Shown: in pieces, positions 15,301 to 30,300 of the stretch
How the letters are laid out: every line of letters begins with the position of its first letter
How positions within the stretch are numbered: the stretch's first letter is position 1
Assembly: GCA_914767715.1 (NCBI GenBank)
Contig: OU612075.1
Span: 308,001 to 372,000 of the forward strand
Length of the DNA: 64,000 nt
Direction: 5' to 3'
DNA from: Membranipora membranacea
Lineage: Eukaryota > Bryozoa > Gymnolaemata > Cheilostomatida > Membraniporidae
Translations under genes and position numbers: made by a program
The notes under the pieces: model-generated
What the model was told of the DNA's origin: nothing
Database searches by the model: none
The model's input: the letters and a program-made list of their open reading frames with translations, nothing else

Positions 15301-18300
15301 CAACTGAAGCTAAAATCTAAAACAACTCGAAAGTTACTCGAATTGGATAAACAGGTAAAACAGACGGAGAGATCTGTGCTGATTGTTCATAAATAACAGG
15401 TTCTCACATGATAACAAAGGATGATATCTTTTTTCAGGATTGTCTTTTATCATTAGCATTATGGTATCAATTAAACTTCTGAACGATCCCTGGATTCTGA
15501 ACGATTCCTGGATTCTGATCAATTCCTGGATTCTGAACGAGCAGGGACAACTTCAGTTTATTAGATCCACATCTCAAACCTTGATATCAAAGTCTGTGTA
15601 GTATAGTCTGTCATTGTAGTAAGCTAGTCCTACAGGATGGCTCAGGTTCTGAGTACGACTTATCACATTAACAGGAGACGCGTTAGGAATAGACAAATCC
15701 AGCATTTGTAACTACAACAAGAACAAAGGCAATCAAAAGGTTGATGTAATTCCAAGGTTCCTAGTACTCCCATGTGTTATTTTTCAATGATCTCCAGTCT
15801 GCTTGTATAAAGTAAAGTGAGCTGAGAGTTTAGTGATGTGAACAATATAATAGAAGAGCTATAAATTTTCCTTGTTGTATTCACTAATAGCTTAGATGTT
15901 GTACATTCTAAGTTTTGCACCAACTTGATGATGACCAGATTAGAAAGAACACTGTGCCAATTCTCTCAATGAGAATGCAATGAGTTACAGGTGTTAGGTT
16001 TTAGTTTGGACAATTTTGTCTCAATGAGCTGCCAATAAGCATACCGATCTCATTCCAGCATTAGTCCAGAAGAGTCTGTTTCCCGTCACATCCATGGCCA
16101 ACTCATCTACGTGCTGTAGGTTCTGTCTCCATAAGATCTTAGACTCAGATCCATCCAGATTACATACAGCGATCTTCTGGGGTACATCCTGACCACCCCG
16201 ATCGACCCAGTACAGCTTACTACAAGAAATCAATATTTATCATACACATAATAATAAAACGATCTAATGGGAGCCTAGTTGTTTGATCAGATATTATTAT
16301 TGTGCTTGCCTCTCCTAGATAATGAGACTCAGTATAGTAACGGTGCTAAATCTGACAAACTATGTGACCTGTAGGTGTGGTGCTAAATCTGACAAACTAT
16401 ATGACCTGTAGGTGTGGTGCTAAATCTGACAAACTATATGACCTGTAGGTGTGGTGCAACCTGATAGTAAACTCAGAGCATACTTGACTACAATCATTGC
16501 TCCCACCAGAAGGTGTCATGTGATGTGACAGTAAGAGAAGAAGAAGAGTAGAAGAGCAGAACCAAGATTTATCAAACCAAGTAATCTGAATCATAAAATG
16601 TTGAGTCTGTGATATTTTGTGTGAGCTTTGATTGGAACCAAGCTTTCACAGTGAACTTTCATTATAAGTGGTACACCACTCAGATGAACGAGTACACAAA
16701 TAATAAATCTCACCCTCTCATAGGATCTATAGCCATAGACCAGATAGCACCCACACCATTCTCTTCTCCGGTGTAGCCTAAGATCTTAGCTCTGTAATAT
16801 TCGGGGCCGTCCATCTTCATAACCTGAATACTTGTGGTAGTCCTGTCAACAGAAATTCATTTCAGTTAGTAGGAGGAGAGGAAGAGTCAGGAATTCAGAT
16901 TAATTTATGGAAATATTTTCATAAACATATCACAATGAGGACATAAAAAAGATTCTGTGTCAAAAAATCTAATGGTCCTCACTAAGAGCGAAAGGTACTG
17001 TGAAGGTGGACATGGTAGGAAAAGCAAAAGCAATACGATCTCCCAGTTAGCAATACTTTGTCTGTAATATATTTATCAGGGGTGATACATCTCCAGCACC
17101 TCTCATCTGAACAATACTAAGCTTAACAAAAGCTATATCTCTAAAAATTGTCTGAACGTCCAAGACTCTTAGCGTTCGGTAGTCACCTGATTATATCTGT
17201 AGACTTTTTGAATAGAATACTATCGAGCAGTTTACAATCCTATCGAATAGTTTAGAATACTATCGAACAAATACGAGAAGTATTTGACTTTGATAACGAA
17301 AAGTTTTCTCAAAAGCTGATACAGTACATAAATAATACAATCTCACCAGTCAGCAAAGTAGATGTTCCTGGCCAGATAGTCGATAACAAAAGCCTCAGGA
17401 CCGGATGTCAGGTGGGGTACATAATCCTCTGATGCGGAGCCGTTGATGTGAGCTCGTCGAGTGTGATTAGCCTGAATATATATCCATATTAAATGACTAT
17501 TATAGGGTAATGATTAAATGAAGCAACTTGCTTTTAGTCTCACAGACAGTTGGAATGGCAAAACCCCTACTCAACTGACTTTGTGAAAAATTTTAACAAA
17601 GGTGGACTTGGGTCTACATAAGCCTGTGATTCAGGCCAACAATGTGTTGGATACTGCTTCCCGTGGTGTTATCTACTCATGTATCACTATTGTGCAATAC
17701 TGAATAGACCCATGTGCTTGTGTTATGGTTTTTGTTTTGATTGGCTGATGGTTGTTGTTTGTTATTGTGTGGAGTTGTTTGTTCATGTTGGGTTTTGACC
17801 CAACTTGAGTAGATAACTCCAAGTTGTTTGACTAAATCCCAGTCTAGGTCTACGTGTGAATTGAGGCTAATCTAACTGGCCATCTGCTATTTTGACGAGT
17901 GATGAACATTTCTAATCTACTGACCGCTATCCAGTAGATATAACCGTCTCTAGAGTCGTAGTCGAAGGCTGTATATTGAGTCTGGTTTATAACTATCGGT
18001 ACCATGGAGTCAAAGTGATCATCTGTGTTATTAAAGGGCTGTCCGAGTATTGTCTCCCCTCGACTTATGATGAGGAAATCTGACGAGTCTGTAGTTATAG
18101 AGATAACAGATAGATGCATTGAGAGATTTAACTAACATCTACAAATCTGAGCAGGTGTACAGCAGGACGAGAAGTCATCAATCAACTAGTTTAAGTATTC
18201 CCAAAATCGCAACTGCTGACAAAGCAGCTTCAATTTCATCATGAAGGTTTGAAAATAGGCATCTAATATTCCTTTCAGTTTAAGAAAGTATAAGCGCTCC

Positions 18301-21300
18301 AACTCCGATGGATGCTTGTTATGGAATCTCATAATCAACCACAGAGCTGGAAAGCTACAACCAGCAACTCGGACAGAGTTTGAGCACTGTAACTCGTTCC
18401 ATGTGTGTTCTGTTTTACCTTTACTGCACAGAGTGTATTGTTACTTACCTTTACTGCACCGAGTGTATTATTACTTACCTTTACTGCACAGAGTGTATTG
18501 TTACTTACCTTTACTGCACAGAGTGTATTGTTACTTACCTTTACTGCACAGAGTGTATTGTTACTTACCTTTACTGCACCGAGTGTATTATTACTTACCT
18601 TTACTGCACAGAGTGTATTGTTACTTACCTTTACTGCACAGAGTGTATTGTTACTTACCTTTACTGCACAGAGTGTATTGTTACTTACCTTTACTGCACA
18701 GAGTGTATTGTTACTTACCTTTACTGCACAGAGTGTATTGTTACTTACCTTTACTGCTCAGATTGGATTGTTACTTACCTTTACTGCTCAGATTGGATTG
18801 CTACTTACCTTTACTGCACCTTGTAGAGTTATTAGCTTGAACTCTGTACCCTGTGGCACACCTACAGGTATATCCTAATTTAGCTGTTGGCGAGGGCAGA
18901 CAAATCTGCTCACATGGATCACTCCTGCATGGATATGTCTCTGGGAGAAAAAGAATAATACAAATTAACCAATTAATATAACAACATGTACGACCAGACC
19001 ACTGGATATATGGATAAGAATAAAACCTTTCACCAGCATTTGTGTGGTGAGGGTTAGTCAATAACCTGATAATCTTAGCTGGGTGGATGAGGAGGGCGAC
19101 TAGTTTGGAACAAACAAATTATTTTACCTGCAATAGTCATGACTACTCCTGACCTGTCCTACGTTAAAAATCTTATTACTGTAAGTATGCAAAATTAAAC
19201 TAGGCCTGTGAAATAGACCTATTATTATTAGGTCTATGGCCTACGCACATTTTCAACAACTTTGTGAGGTAAAATAACAGTTTGCTTATTACCGTGCTCA
19301 TTGATGTTGATTTGATAGCCTATAGCCAGATTATTTGACCTTTTAAATCTTTTTTTTTGTAAGTGTTAAAATGTGCTCATAGTATTTAGTATGACAGCTT
19401 ACCTCCAGTACTTGGTAGTTGTTTGACGGGGGAGATAATGGCTATATTGAGCATATCCTGATGGTCTGTGTTAGCCAGAGCGTAATGTCGAGCATCTGAG
19501 CAGTTAAACTTATTACATTTCTCAATGACAGAACGTGATCTATCTACCCAGTAAAGGAAGTCTTCATATATGTCTATATGCCAGGGATGGTCAACCGTCT
19601 GTAGAATAAATAAAATGATAAATGTAGGATCGATAACCTGAGTAAAGATAACAACAATATCTAAGTAATATATTTATGATACTTATTCATTGGTTTGCAA
19701 TGAGAATTTATCATTTATCCGCAATCAGCAAAAAAACAACCTGCAAAAATAAGCTGTCATTTGTAGGATGAAAAACGAAAGCCCAAACTTCATAATTGAA
19801 GAAAAAATTATATTGTAGTGAATCTATGTGAACATATAAAACATTAAAGCACACCGTTTAGTACATTTTTAATAAGGATCTGATGAATGTATAATTGTCA
19901 TGCTGCAAGAATATAAAAAAATATATTTCACTCATGTTACTCACATCTTTATTTTCTATGATACGATTTCGGTTAGCTCCGTTGTAATCACAAGCATCGA
20001 TAAAGTCTAGCTTAGCGTCCATCACATATAGCCTCTGTTTGTAGACATCTACAGTGAGGGCGTTAGGCCAGTATAACTTATCACTTAGTATAGTGGTACG
20101 AGATAATCCATCCTGGGAAGCTCGCTCTACACGAGGATTACGCCCCCAATCAGTCCACCAGATAGAGCGTACTCTGTAATATGGGCAGATAATATACAGT
20201 CAAGGAGAGATCGGCCAACTACTTTGGTCTCTAATCTTTGTGTTGTTGGTCACTTATGAGAACCCCACAATCTTCCATGGTTTTAGATTATGCTGTTGTA
20301 AAAATCAGATCTGTTTACAGTTTTTTTGTTTGCAAAGGGTAGGTTACTATTATTATTGAGAGGAAGCTTTGTATTCTAGCCTTTCGATAATCATTAAAAT
20401 AGTTACCGAAAAGAGCTGGCTGTGACAGGTTTCACATAAATCTAATGACAGTATACTAATGGCAGTAGACGTATATAATCTATCTAATAGTAAGACTCTG
20501 TGATGATCTCTAATAACAAACCTTGGTGAGTTATCGAGAGTTATGCTCCTTGGATTAGTTATATTATTACCAAACAGTACAGTCCTATATCTGCCATCAG
20601 TAGAGCCGACGTTGATAGTCTCAAATGTATAATCAGTCCAGTAGAGTAAGCCGCTGATCCAGTCTAGGGCTATATCCTCCGGGGTACCCAGTCCACTGGA
20701 GAATAGCTACAAGGAGAAGACAATCGTGATATGGGCGAGGAGTCACAAAGGAGGCTACAAGGAGAAGACAATCGTGATATGGGCGAGGAGTCACAAAGAA
20801 GGCTACAACGAGAAATAAACTGTGATTCACAGGGTACGGCTTTCACTATCAGAGGGCAGCACTACTTAAAATACTACAACACTGTAGACATAAAACAGTT
20901 GACGCCTTGAGTGAGCAGTCGACAAGACGTTATTTAGTCTAATGAAAGCATTGGCTGTTGTGGTAATATCTTTCATGGTAGCGATAGTGATAGCTTAGGA
21001 AATTAATCTTGGGCTATTCTACAAACAGTTCACAACTTGAGCCTAATCCTAGATACAACACGATCTCTCCTCCCATAGCGTTGAGTCGATGGGTTTTCCC
21101 TTCCTCTAACTATTGGTGGTCATAGGCTGGATGGTGGAGAAGTAGTTAAACAAACATCATGAAAAATGATGGAGTCTTCCATATAACAAGCATATTAATA
21201 TATATTTTGACATGGTCATACCAAAGATTAAAAATACATAGTCATTGGTCATAGTCATTGTTGTTTGTTTTTCTTGTAGTCATTTGAGAGCATCATTAAC

Positions 21301-24300
21301 TCAATAACAGGATTTACTGTGTGATTAGAAGCTTCAGATTACATCATAGTTCAGACATTGAGCAACATTTTTAAGATAACAATATTTATTGTGTATTTTC
21401 GGCCTACAGTTCAACAAAATTGATGGCTTGCTATGTACCTAGAATGATTAATTCAGCTTGAGGTTGATTCATACATATAATTGTATTACATGGCTAAATC
21501 ATCACTACTTGACAGATAGTAATACAAGGCGGATAATCCAACAGCTAGTACAGCATATACTAAGACAGGCAGCATACTGTGACTGGCAGCACGCCATACT
21601 GTGACAGGTGGTTGTTTTTGACAGCCAGCATATTGAGAGGCTCACCATGAGACAATTGAGATGTATTGTAGTGCTACTCCATACACTTCTACACTGGTAA
21701 GACGACATATACGCTACTTCTTTTTATATCATTTATGGGATGTGTATAATTCAGTAAATCTGGCAACTATCCTAGGGTTTTTTTAGGTATAGTTATAACA
21801 ATACGGTTGAATAAACCATCAGTATATTATATCTGTATTGTTTGATGGAAGTAAAGGATAGATCTTTTATTTATGCGTACAAAACACATGTTTTAATTTG
21901 TGAACTTGAAAACACTCTTATTTCATTTCCAGCGTTGCAGTCTTAGGTGTGCAGTTTGTGGAAGAGAATCCTCAACAGTTTGGACTTCAGCCAGAATCAA
22001 ACTTTGCTCCTATAAATGCTCTGCAAGAAGATGTAGAACGACCTGGTACATTTCTAGCACTGCAAGGATTCGCCTTGGTGGAGCTTAAATCGGGTAACAC
22101 ACCTCGTATTCTCGCAGGTTCACCACAGAATACTGGGACATCTGATGGAAACTCCTCAGAAGCGCGCTTCGGTTCAATGTATGGATTCATCCAAGTCAAT
22201 AACTCTTCAGTGATCCTGATCGCTGATGCTGATAACGGCTGTATTAGGGAGGTGGATAGAGAAGGTTGGAGAGTCAGCACACACAGTGGTATATGTGACA
22301 GTGCTGACTCTGATACTAAGTCGATTAAAGGTGGCTCCCTCAAGTCAGCTCGATACATTTACCCGTACGACATCGCGTCACCACCGGGGCTACCGGACGT
22401 ACAGTATGTGACCGACAAAAACTACCTAAGAGTGATATTTGTGGACTTAGCTGAGATATATACACTCATGAAAGAAACGAGATGGTGGTCAAGAGGTTTC
22501 TTCAAGAGAATTTCATTTAGTCCTTCTAACTCAATCTTTACAACGACACATGAGGACGGTATTTATGTATTTGAGCCGACAGAGACGACACTGAAACTCA
22601 AATCCATAATCACCCCTGATTACAACAAGAACAACTCCATCACAAATCAGTTCTTCAATCGAACAGCGAGTGGAGTTAGCAGCCTCTTCTCACTGGAGGC
22701 ACTGACTGGACGATTTGAGCAGTTTGAGGATGTCGTACCAATAACTGATGACATCATATTGGCTACTTTAGGGGGCTTGCAGATGACACAGAGCCTCGTT
22801 CTGATAGATGTGGAGAGAGAATCTCTGACACTAGTTTGCGCATCAATATTGATAGGGGAAAGAAATATACTATCGATTCTGAGAGATTTCTGTAAATACC
22901 GGACAACAGGAAGAGACCTTCAATTGATCAACTCAACACTCTACATCTCTGGATCGCCGAGTAATGAAGATATCTACAGTTCTGGGGTAGAGCAGGTCTC
23001 AATCAATGGTAAGTAATCCTTGATTATAAGTATGATAATTTTAGAGGGTGAGTTATACTCTAATATAACAGGGTTTTCAATGGTGCAGACTCTGAATCAA
23101 AAATCAGTATTACCCTAACATAAGCGGTTTTCAAGATAACCCTCTTTCAGCAGGTTTTTCCTATGCGGCGTGGGTTAAAAGTACCAAACTGGAGGGATGA
23201 CAACTCCGAATTGAGGCATAAATGAGAGCTCAGAAAACTGTCTATAAACTGAAATGCATTGTCACATAATTTGTGTTTTATGTAGATTTTTGCACAGCTG
23301 ATGGCGACTTGGAGAAATATCCTGTCAGTATCAATAACACTCTACACGAACAAAATGCTACCTGCTTCCTGAATCTACAGACACTGGATGTAGGCTGGTA
23401 TCAGGAATATATCCCGACAACTGAAAACAGCTCAACAATTCTACCTGAAGTGATTGGTAACATGTCCCCTCTAGTGGCAGCAATAATTGTGCCAATAACT
23501 TTACTTATAGCGGCTGTTGTTATTGTGATAGTTATTAAATTGAAGTACCCTTCTTTATTAATCTGTGGTGCCAAAGCACGGGATGGCCGAGCAAATTCCC
23601 AGAATCATATCGAGTCATACCTGACACCTAGAGAAGTCAGAATGATTCCTCCGCAAATTATACCTGCGTCAGAAATTTTACCTGTGGTGTCGGAGGAAGA
23701 CCATGAATATGAGACTATAGGAGCAGATTATCAGAAATATCACCATTATGAATCTGCTGACCAGCACAATCAGAATGTAGATAATAATGAGACGACCAAT
23801 CAACGGCCAGATAACAGTAGATCGACCAATCAGCAGCCAGGGTTAAGAGCAAGTATTTCTCTGAGAGGAGCCAATGACAGTTTTGATAATTATGTCATAG
23901 ACCCAACAATTGTTTATGCTAGTAATGTCGAAGCTGGAGAATCATCCTAAATATTACCCATCTAGGCACCTGCAGCCTTATTTTTACAGCTAATTACATT
24001 TTTATACATCTATTACACTTATCATTGGCATCAGAGATTAGCTGGAAGAAGCGGGAAGCATTAAGTACCAATCGCATTTGAAATCCCTCAATACGTATAA
24101 TTTCGGAGCAAAGTTTTGTTGCCATTGGCATCCTGATGTCTTGAAGCCTGCAGTGGCAACAACTAAAATGAGATCTGATACTGATGCAAAATAAAATGAC
24201 TTTAGACTCAAAACTCTCAGAACCATTTATAAACTACACCACCCAGCCACCTGTGATGACTGATGGTCAAAAAACGCAAAATCTGCAATTAAAAGTCGGA

Positions 24301-27300
24301 AAAAACCTACAAATCTTTAGAGAGAGCACTTAATAATCCTGGCTACAGAGTTTGGTGCAATCTTCTGAAATAGTAGGAAACTGGCTTTGATGCAGGAATT
24401 CTAGGCTATAAAATCAGAAAAACCATGCTAAAATATCAAGAAAAGATAGGGCATACTATAGAGATCCCAGAGTTCTATTCTTAAACTCCCACTATGAATC
24501 ATAGGCTCCAGGACCTGGTAACACCTCATATTGTGAGCTATTCTCATGTCCAGAGGCCTTGGCTGTTGGTAAAAACTAGTTTTTCCTTGTACACACTGTG
24601 ACTGAAATATCTTGAAACTCGCTAGAGAAACCCCACCCAGATATCACATGTAATCTCAATAATTTTGAGTCCAGTTGTACTGATAGCATGTTGAGAAATC
24701 TACCTTAGTTGAAAACATATGAGAGATCTCACGGATAAATTGAGCTGCTTCACACCAAATATAAACAGTTCAGCTTTGCACTCGGCATAATAAACTAATG
24801 CGCAAAATGCATTTTGGGTGCAGTTCAATAGTCTTGAGCATTCTGATGTTCATTGGATCGGCTAGGTAAGTCATACAATCGATAGCATTTGTACAACAGC
24901 GAAGTCATACCCAGATTTAATTAATCTGTGGTATTGACAGAGAATCACTGCAAATGAACATGTCAACTATGATGGCACAGGAATCAGATCAGTTCTGAAA
25001 ATGATATACCTCACAGCAAGTCGCTTTCATAGTCTAACTATTGACTTATGTGTTAGAAGTCTACATATAGCGGCAATCGGTTCCAATATGTCAGCAGCAA
25101 TTACAGAATGTGTCACAAATTTTTCTCAACCATACCATATATATGTTTTAGAAGTTCTCTCGAGCCAACAGATTTAATGGGCTTTATTATAGATCCACCG
25201 GTGTGTCTTATTACGCCTCCTCAGGGGAAAGAGAACGAGACAAAACCTCAACCTACGTTAGGCCTTGGGAAATCTACGGACTCGCAGATCACTTTCAACA
25301 CAACCACCCATCTGCAAAGCACCACCAGCCTGACTGAACTGCCGCCAAACTATCAGGAAGTAACAAACCGGTCACAGACAAGCACACAGCCCTCCACATC
25401 TACTCAAGGCAAAGATGAGCTCAGCACAAGTACCTATGACAGTGGAGTCGACCTTGTTATAGGGATTCTGTCGATGTCCGTAGTAACGGTCATGATGATC
25501 TTCGAAGAGATAAAAATATTAGGATTACTTCCATCTGATATATTACCTCCAACCCCTACAACGGACCGAACAACTACCACAACACCAGGAAGTACCAAAC
25601 AGGCGGGTCAGGGGGCAAACAACCAGTCAACAGAGCCTAATAACAATGATGACACCATAGTTATATCAGCTTCTGTAGTCTTTCTTGGCTTGATAATATT
25701 AGTTATAGCTGTGGCCGCCTGGTGCAGATGGTCCCAATCAAGCAAGGAGAGAGAGAAAGCTGACCGCCGTGACAGCACCACTCCTCTCAGGGAGGGTGAT
25801 GAACTTCAACCAAGGAGCCGTCCTCCAACACCGGCAGCTTCTGATACCCACACATCTAATTATTCGGTGCCCCATCCACTGAGGAGTGAGCAGAACTCTG
25901 TATCCGCTTACGCACTACCAGGTCCTCCTCAGGTGTTCAACAAAGAAAATACAGAAGGGTGGGGTAACGATGAACATATGAGGTGGGATAATGGTCTGAA
26001 TCAAGATCTTTGGTCATCAAGAGACTACCATGATCACAATGAAGCAACAAGCTGGCAGCAATCTGACGGATGGGCCCCATATCACCACCTAGAACCGATC
26101 CGACCAAGAACTGAGACAGGCTTCTTTACTGAGAGAAGTACACATCCCATCACACCAACAGTTACATACTCAGGGAACATCGCAACACAAACTACAGGTT
26201 ATCCAGCGGCTAGCTCTTCTAGTGAGAGATCAACACTGAAGCCAGTCTTCTATATATCTCCGGGCATGTATGTCTATAAAGCCACCGAAGTCTAAGCCTT
26301 TTTGTTTGTTTTTCAAGACTTTTCCCTGCTTCCTTATTACCTTAGATCTCATCAAACATTACTTATAATGAAGTAATTATGGTAACTCCTGTAGAATTAT
26401 ACGCCTAGGTTATTTCAATTACCTGCATATTGAGCGGGTGCATGATTTTCATCTTCAAATGCTTGTGTTTTGTACTCTTTTATACTTTTTTATTACTCTT
26501 TTCGTGTTATATGTAGATTTGAGACATCTTCAAACTCCTGGGTTTGAGACGATTGGTTTGGGAATGTAAAATCTCCCTTTTAGATAACTGAGAAAATGTC
26601 TAGAAAACCTTGTCCTAACTATTATCTCTGTATAAACAAATAATATACTAGTGCTGCACCAATCATGGCATATTGCCTTTCTCAAAAATGAAATTTGTTC
26701 CTTTATAATATTAGGCCTTCATGACGAGCCATCCAACAGAGATTTCAACAGAGTCACCATCATAGTCCAATTCAGACACAAATATGTATAAGTTATCAAT
26801 GTATCACCCAAGATAATTAAATGGTTGATCATTGTGCGCTGCAGCTCTATCACCATATGAATGAATGTTTGGTAAGTCAGGCCATATTCCTGGTATTTGA
26901 CCTGAGATAACAACACAGTGAAGGAGACAAATATTTCCTGGTCTGGGTGGAGCCAATTAATGTTAACACGACCTAACATATATATATATATATATACATA
27001 AACATATACAATGTATATATATTTAGGGTCAGATTGAGAGGTAAACCACCTGCTCTAATTTTGTTAATTTACAAGGTACCAGTCTGAACAAGACAGTTTT
27101 CCAACATCAAATTCAAAACATCTAAAATTTAAACATCCCACAGGAGGACACAATTTGTGAGCATGTGGATTTCTAGTCTGAGTGCATGAATGGGTACAGT
27201 CAAAATACCCTAGAGTACTAAAACGTTGGTTAGAGTTAGAACAAGATAGTTTGGGAGTGACTTGATGTCAAATAGCAAAGAAATTAGACTAGCTGAGATG

Positions 27301-30300
27301 GGATTCTATACAGTGTAAAGAGGGCGAGTACATTTTGGTTAGCCTTAAAAATAGCTATTTCAAAATGTGCAAAGAGAGAATAGGGTATGAGTACCTTGGT
27401 CCTGGTGGCTATTAATGGCATTCCTTTATCAATCACCACAAATAGAACCTCCAATAAACAAGACCAAGGTTTTAATACCAACACTATTAAAATTACAAGT
27501 ATATATATAGACTAACCGGTATGTTATCAGAGCCGTTGTAGTTGGCCTTCATGATCTTATTAGAGCTGATATCAACATAGTATATTATTTCATTCTTTGC
27601 ATCTCCATCGACAGCGTTTATATAACTACTATCAGGGAAGCTTAGAGCAGTCTCTATCCTTACTCCGGCCGTCATATCGATGTATGATATTGATGTCTTC
27701 TCAGCGATGAACATCATTGCATTACCATAGGTGGCTTTAAAATAATAATAATGATAACAATGAGAAAACAACGAGACACAATTTACCAAGAGCAGCAATG
27801 TTATTAATTAAATTAAATCTAATAACGTTGTTATTAATTAATGTTGTTAATCAATGTTAATGGATATTAAAGTAAATACTTAAAAAAAATGTTGCAAGTT
27901 ACATAAAAACACCAATAATAATCCGAACAATAAATGTTACAAAATCTATATATCGGAACCAATAACTAAACAAACTGCCTTGGTCAGATTAATAAACTGT
28001 ACTGTTGTACTAGTTTAGCTCGTTGGACTGTTTTCAAAGTTATTTATCTAGACTCTCATCTCTCCCAAAACCTACTTGCTCTTTGTCTATACAAGACACA
28101 CATAAGAGAAGTAGATGCGTGATGATCCCTAGCTACTCACTATTAGCGGCGCACGAGCCGACAGGAAGTGAGGAGAGAGTGTAACCTTCAGAACATGAGC
28201 ACCTGTAGCTACCCTCTTCATTACGACACATCTGACTACAGCTACTCGGTGTCAAACATTCGTCTATATCCACACAGTTCTGTTATAAAATATATAGGAT
28301 AAGTACATATGTATTACATAGTTAGATATACCATTATCCAGCAATATGGGTATTAGTTCATATTGCAAGTCTAACTGCAGGAGACCCGAGTGGGCAACTA
28401 ATGGAAGGATTCATCACAATGATGTTCAGCCTGAAATTTCCAGGTCAGTTGTATCATGGATCATATATACAGGTTTGACCTGATTGACGAGGAAACTCCA
28501 GGCTTACATGTGCGATGAAGAAACTTTGATAATTTAAATCAATATAATCAACTTGAAATGATTGCATACAAATCGAGTGCACAGACTACAAATCGAGTGC
28601 ACAGACTACAAATCGAGTGCACAGACTGTTGAAATTGGAAACTATGTGGAGCAAGTCTAAGTCTACGTTTAAAGTCAGATTTATCCAATTTGCTTGCATC
28701 AGGCCTTTCTGCATCTGCATTACCAGGGAAATGAGAATGAGGCAGTCAAACACTGGATCACAGAATATCCTACTTCAACTGGCTGCGCGTACATTATAAC
28801 TTACCTTAGGGTTCTCTTTAGTAACAGAGTACCCATTGTCACAGGAGCACCAGGCACCGTGGGGGGTCTCACTGCAGTAATCACTACAACCTCCGTTACC
28901 TGTCATACATGTGTCATCATTACAGCGGAAGCCTTCATCATCTCCATCAGGGCAGTCCACTGTACCATCACAAACAGCAGAGAAGTCCAGACAATGCTGA
29001 GAACAATATCAGAAAACAAAAGGTTATGGGTATTGCACCAGAGGATCTCAACAACATTGTTAAAATGCTGGATACTGAAGATTTCTCAAAATATCAGATG
29101 TTACAATGTTTATTCATTTAATTATTGAGGTTCTCTAAAAGTGTATTATAATTAAAGTAAGTTAAAAATAAATTGTTGACCTCACAATAGACCAGTTGTT
29201 GCACTCCATGGGCAGTTTGTTCTATCTGTAGTTACAGAGAAGTAAAAATACTAATTCTAGCACTAATAAAATATAGTGCTAGTATATGAGTACACAGATA
29301 CTCACAGAGTCAGACTTAGCATCATTACACAGATATTTAGTGACGGGACAGGAGACGTCCCCACAGCCGATCTCATCAGAGAAATCACCACAGTCATTAT
29401 AATCATCACATTGCCAGTAATCTGGGATACATCCTCCATTAGTACATCTGAACTGTGTACTGTCACATGTTACTGTGAACATAAATTATGAGAAAGTATT
29501 GGCAAAAGGAAGATTTTGCTTGCCACACTGACATCGAGATTACACTATTAACATGTGTATCTCTGATTGTTAGAGTCAATTTAGTAGCAGTACCTAACAT
29601 GTACCCACCCCTAATTTATAGAATTGAACACGGGTCGTCGCACCAAATTCCTTGAGTTGGTATTACTACTAAATGAATTAATTCACTCTCTTTTGATCAG
29701 AGATATACATGATGCAATAGTATATCACGTAATCAGTGTGTTCGCCTTCTTTCACATACAAGTGAAATTTATGACCGGCTAATATTTTATCATCTTTGTT
29801 TCTTCATATAAGCTCTCTCCTTAGCAAGTGAAATTTAGTGATAGCTAACTTTAAGTCTACACAAACTAGCTAAACTATAATATAGCTAATATTTAATCCT
29901 CTAAGGTTATACGTAAAAATTTATTGGAAATAAAAAATACAAATATGTTACTTTCACCAGCAATGATGAAGTGAGGATATGCAGCTATATCTTATGTCAT
30001 GATGATATGAAAGTGGAGCGTTAGGGTCGGCTCTGTGCATTTGCAATCTGATATGGGGCGCGTTTAGAGCTGGGGTTGCAGTGATGCAGTTTTTGATCGA
30101 AAGTAGATTCGAAGCACATAAACTCAATTCAGATATTATTAGAAAAGAGGATACTAGTTTTCACCAGACAACTCTTCAAGTATCACAAATTAACCCTTCC
30201 TCTTCACATCAGCTAAAAGGTGTACTCACCAATATAGCAGTAATTTCACAAATAAACCACAATCAGTAAATCCTAAAAAAACAATTTATTGTAGGCCGAA

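Noticed and set aside
18316-18878. Three overlapping plus-strand frames of 148-174 codons with 10-residue repeats
   Set aside because: These are translations of the 30-bp splice-donor repeat. A unit divisible by three keeps all frames open by chance.
28694-29128. 144-codon plus-strand frame
   Set aside because: It lies antisense to LRP exon 28805-28996, which has a clear LDLa/EGF signature.
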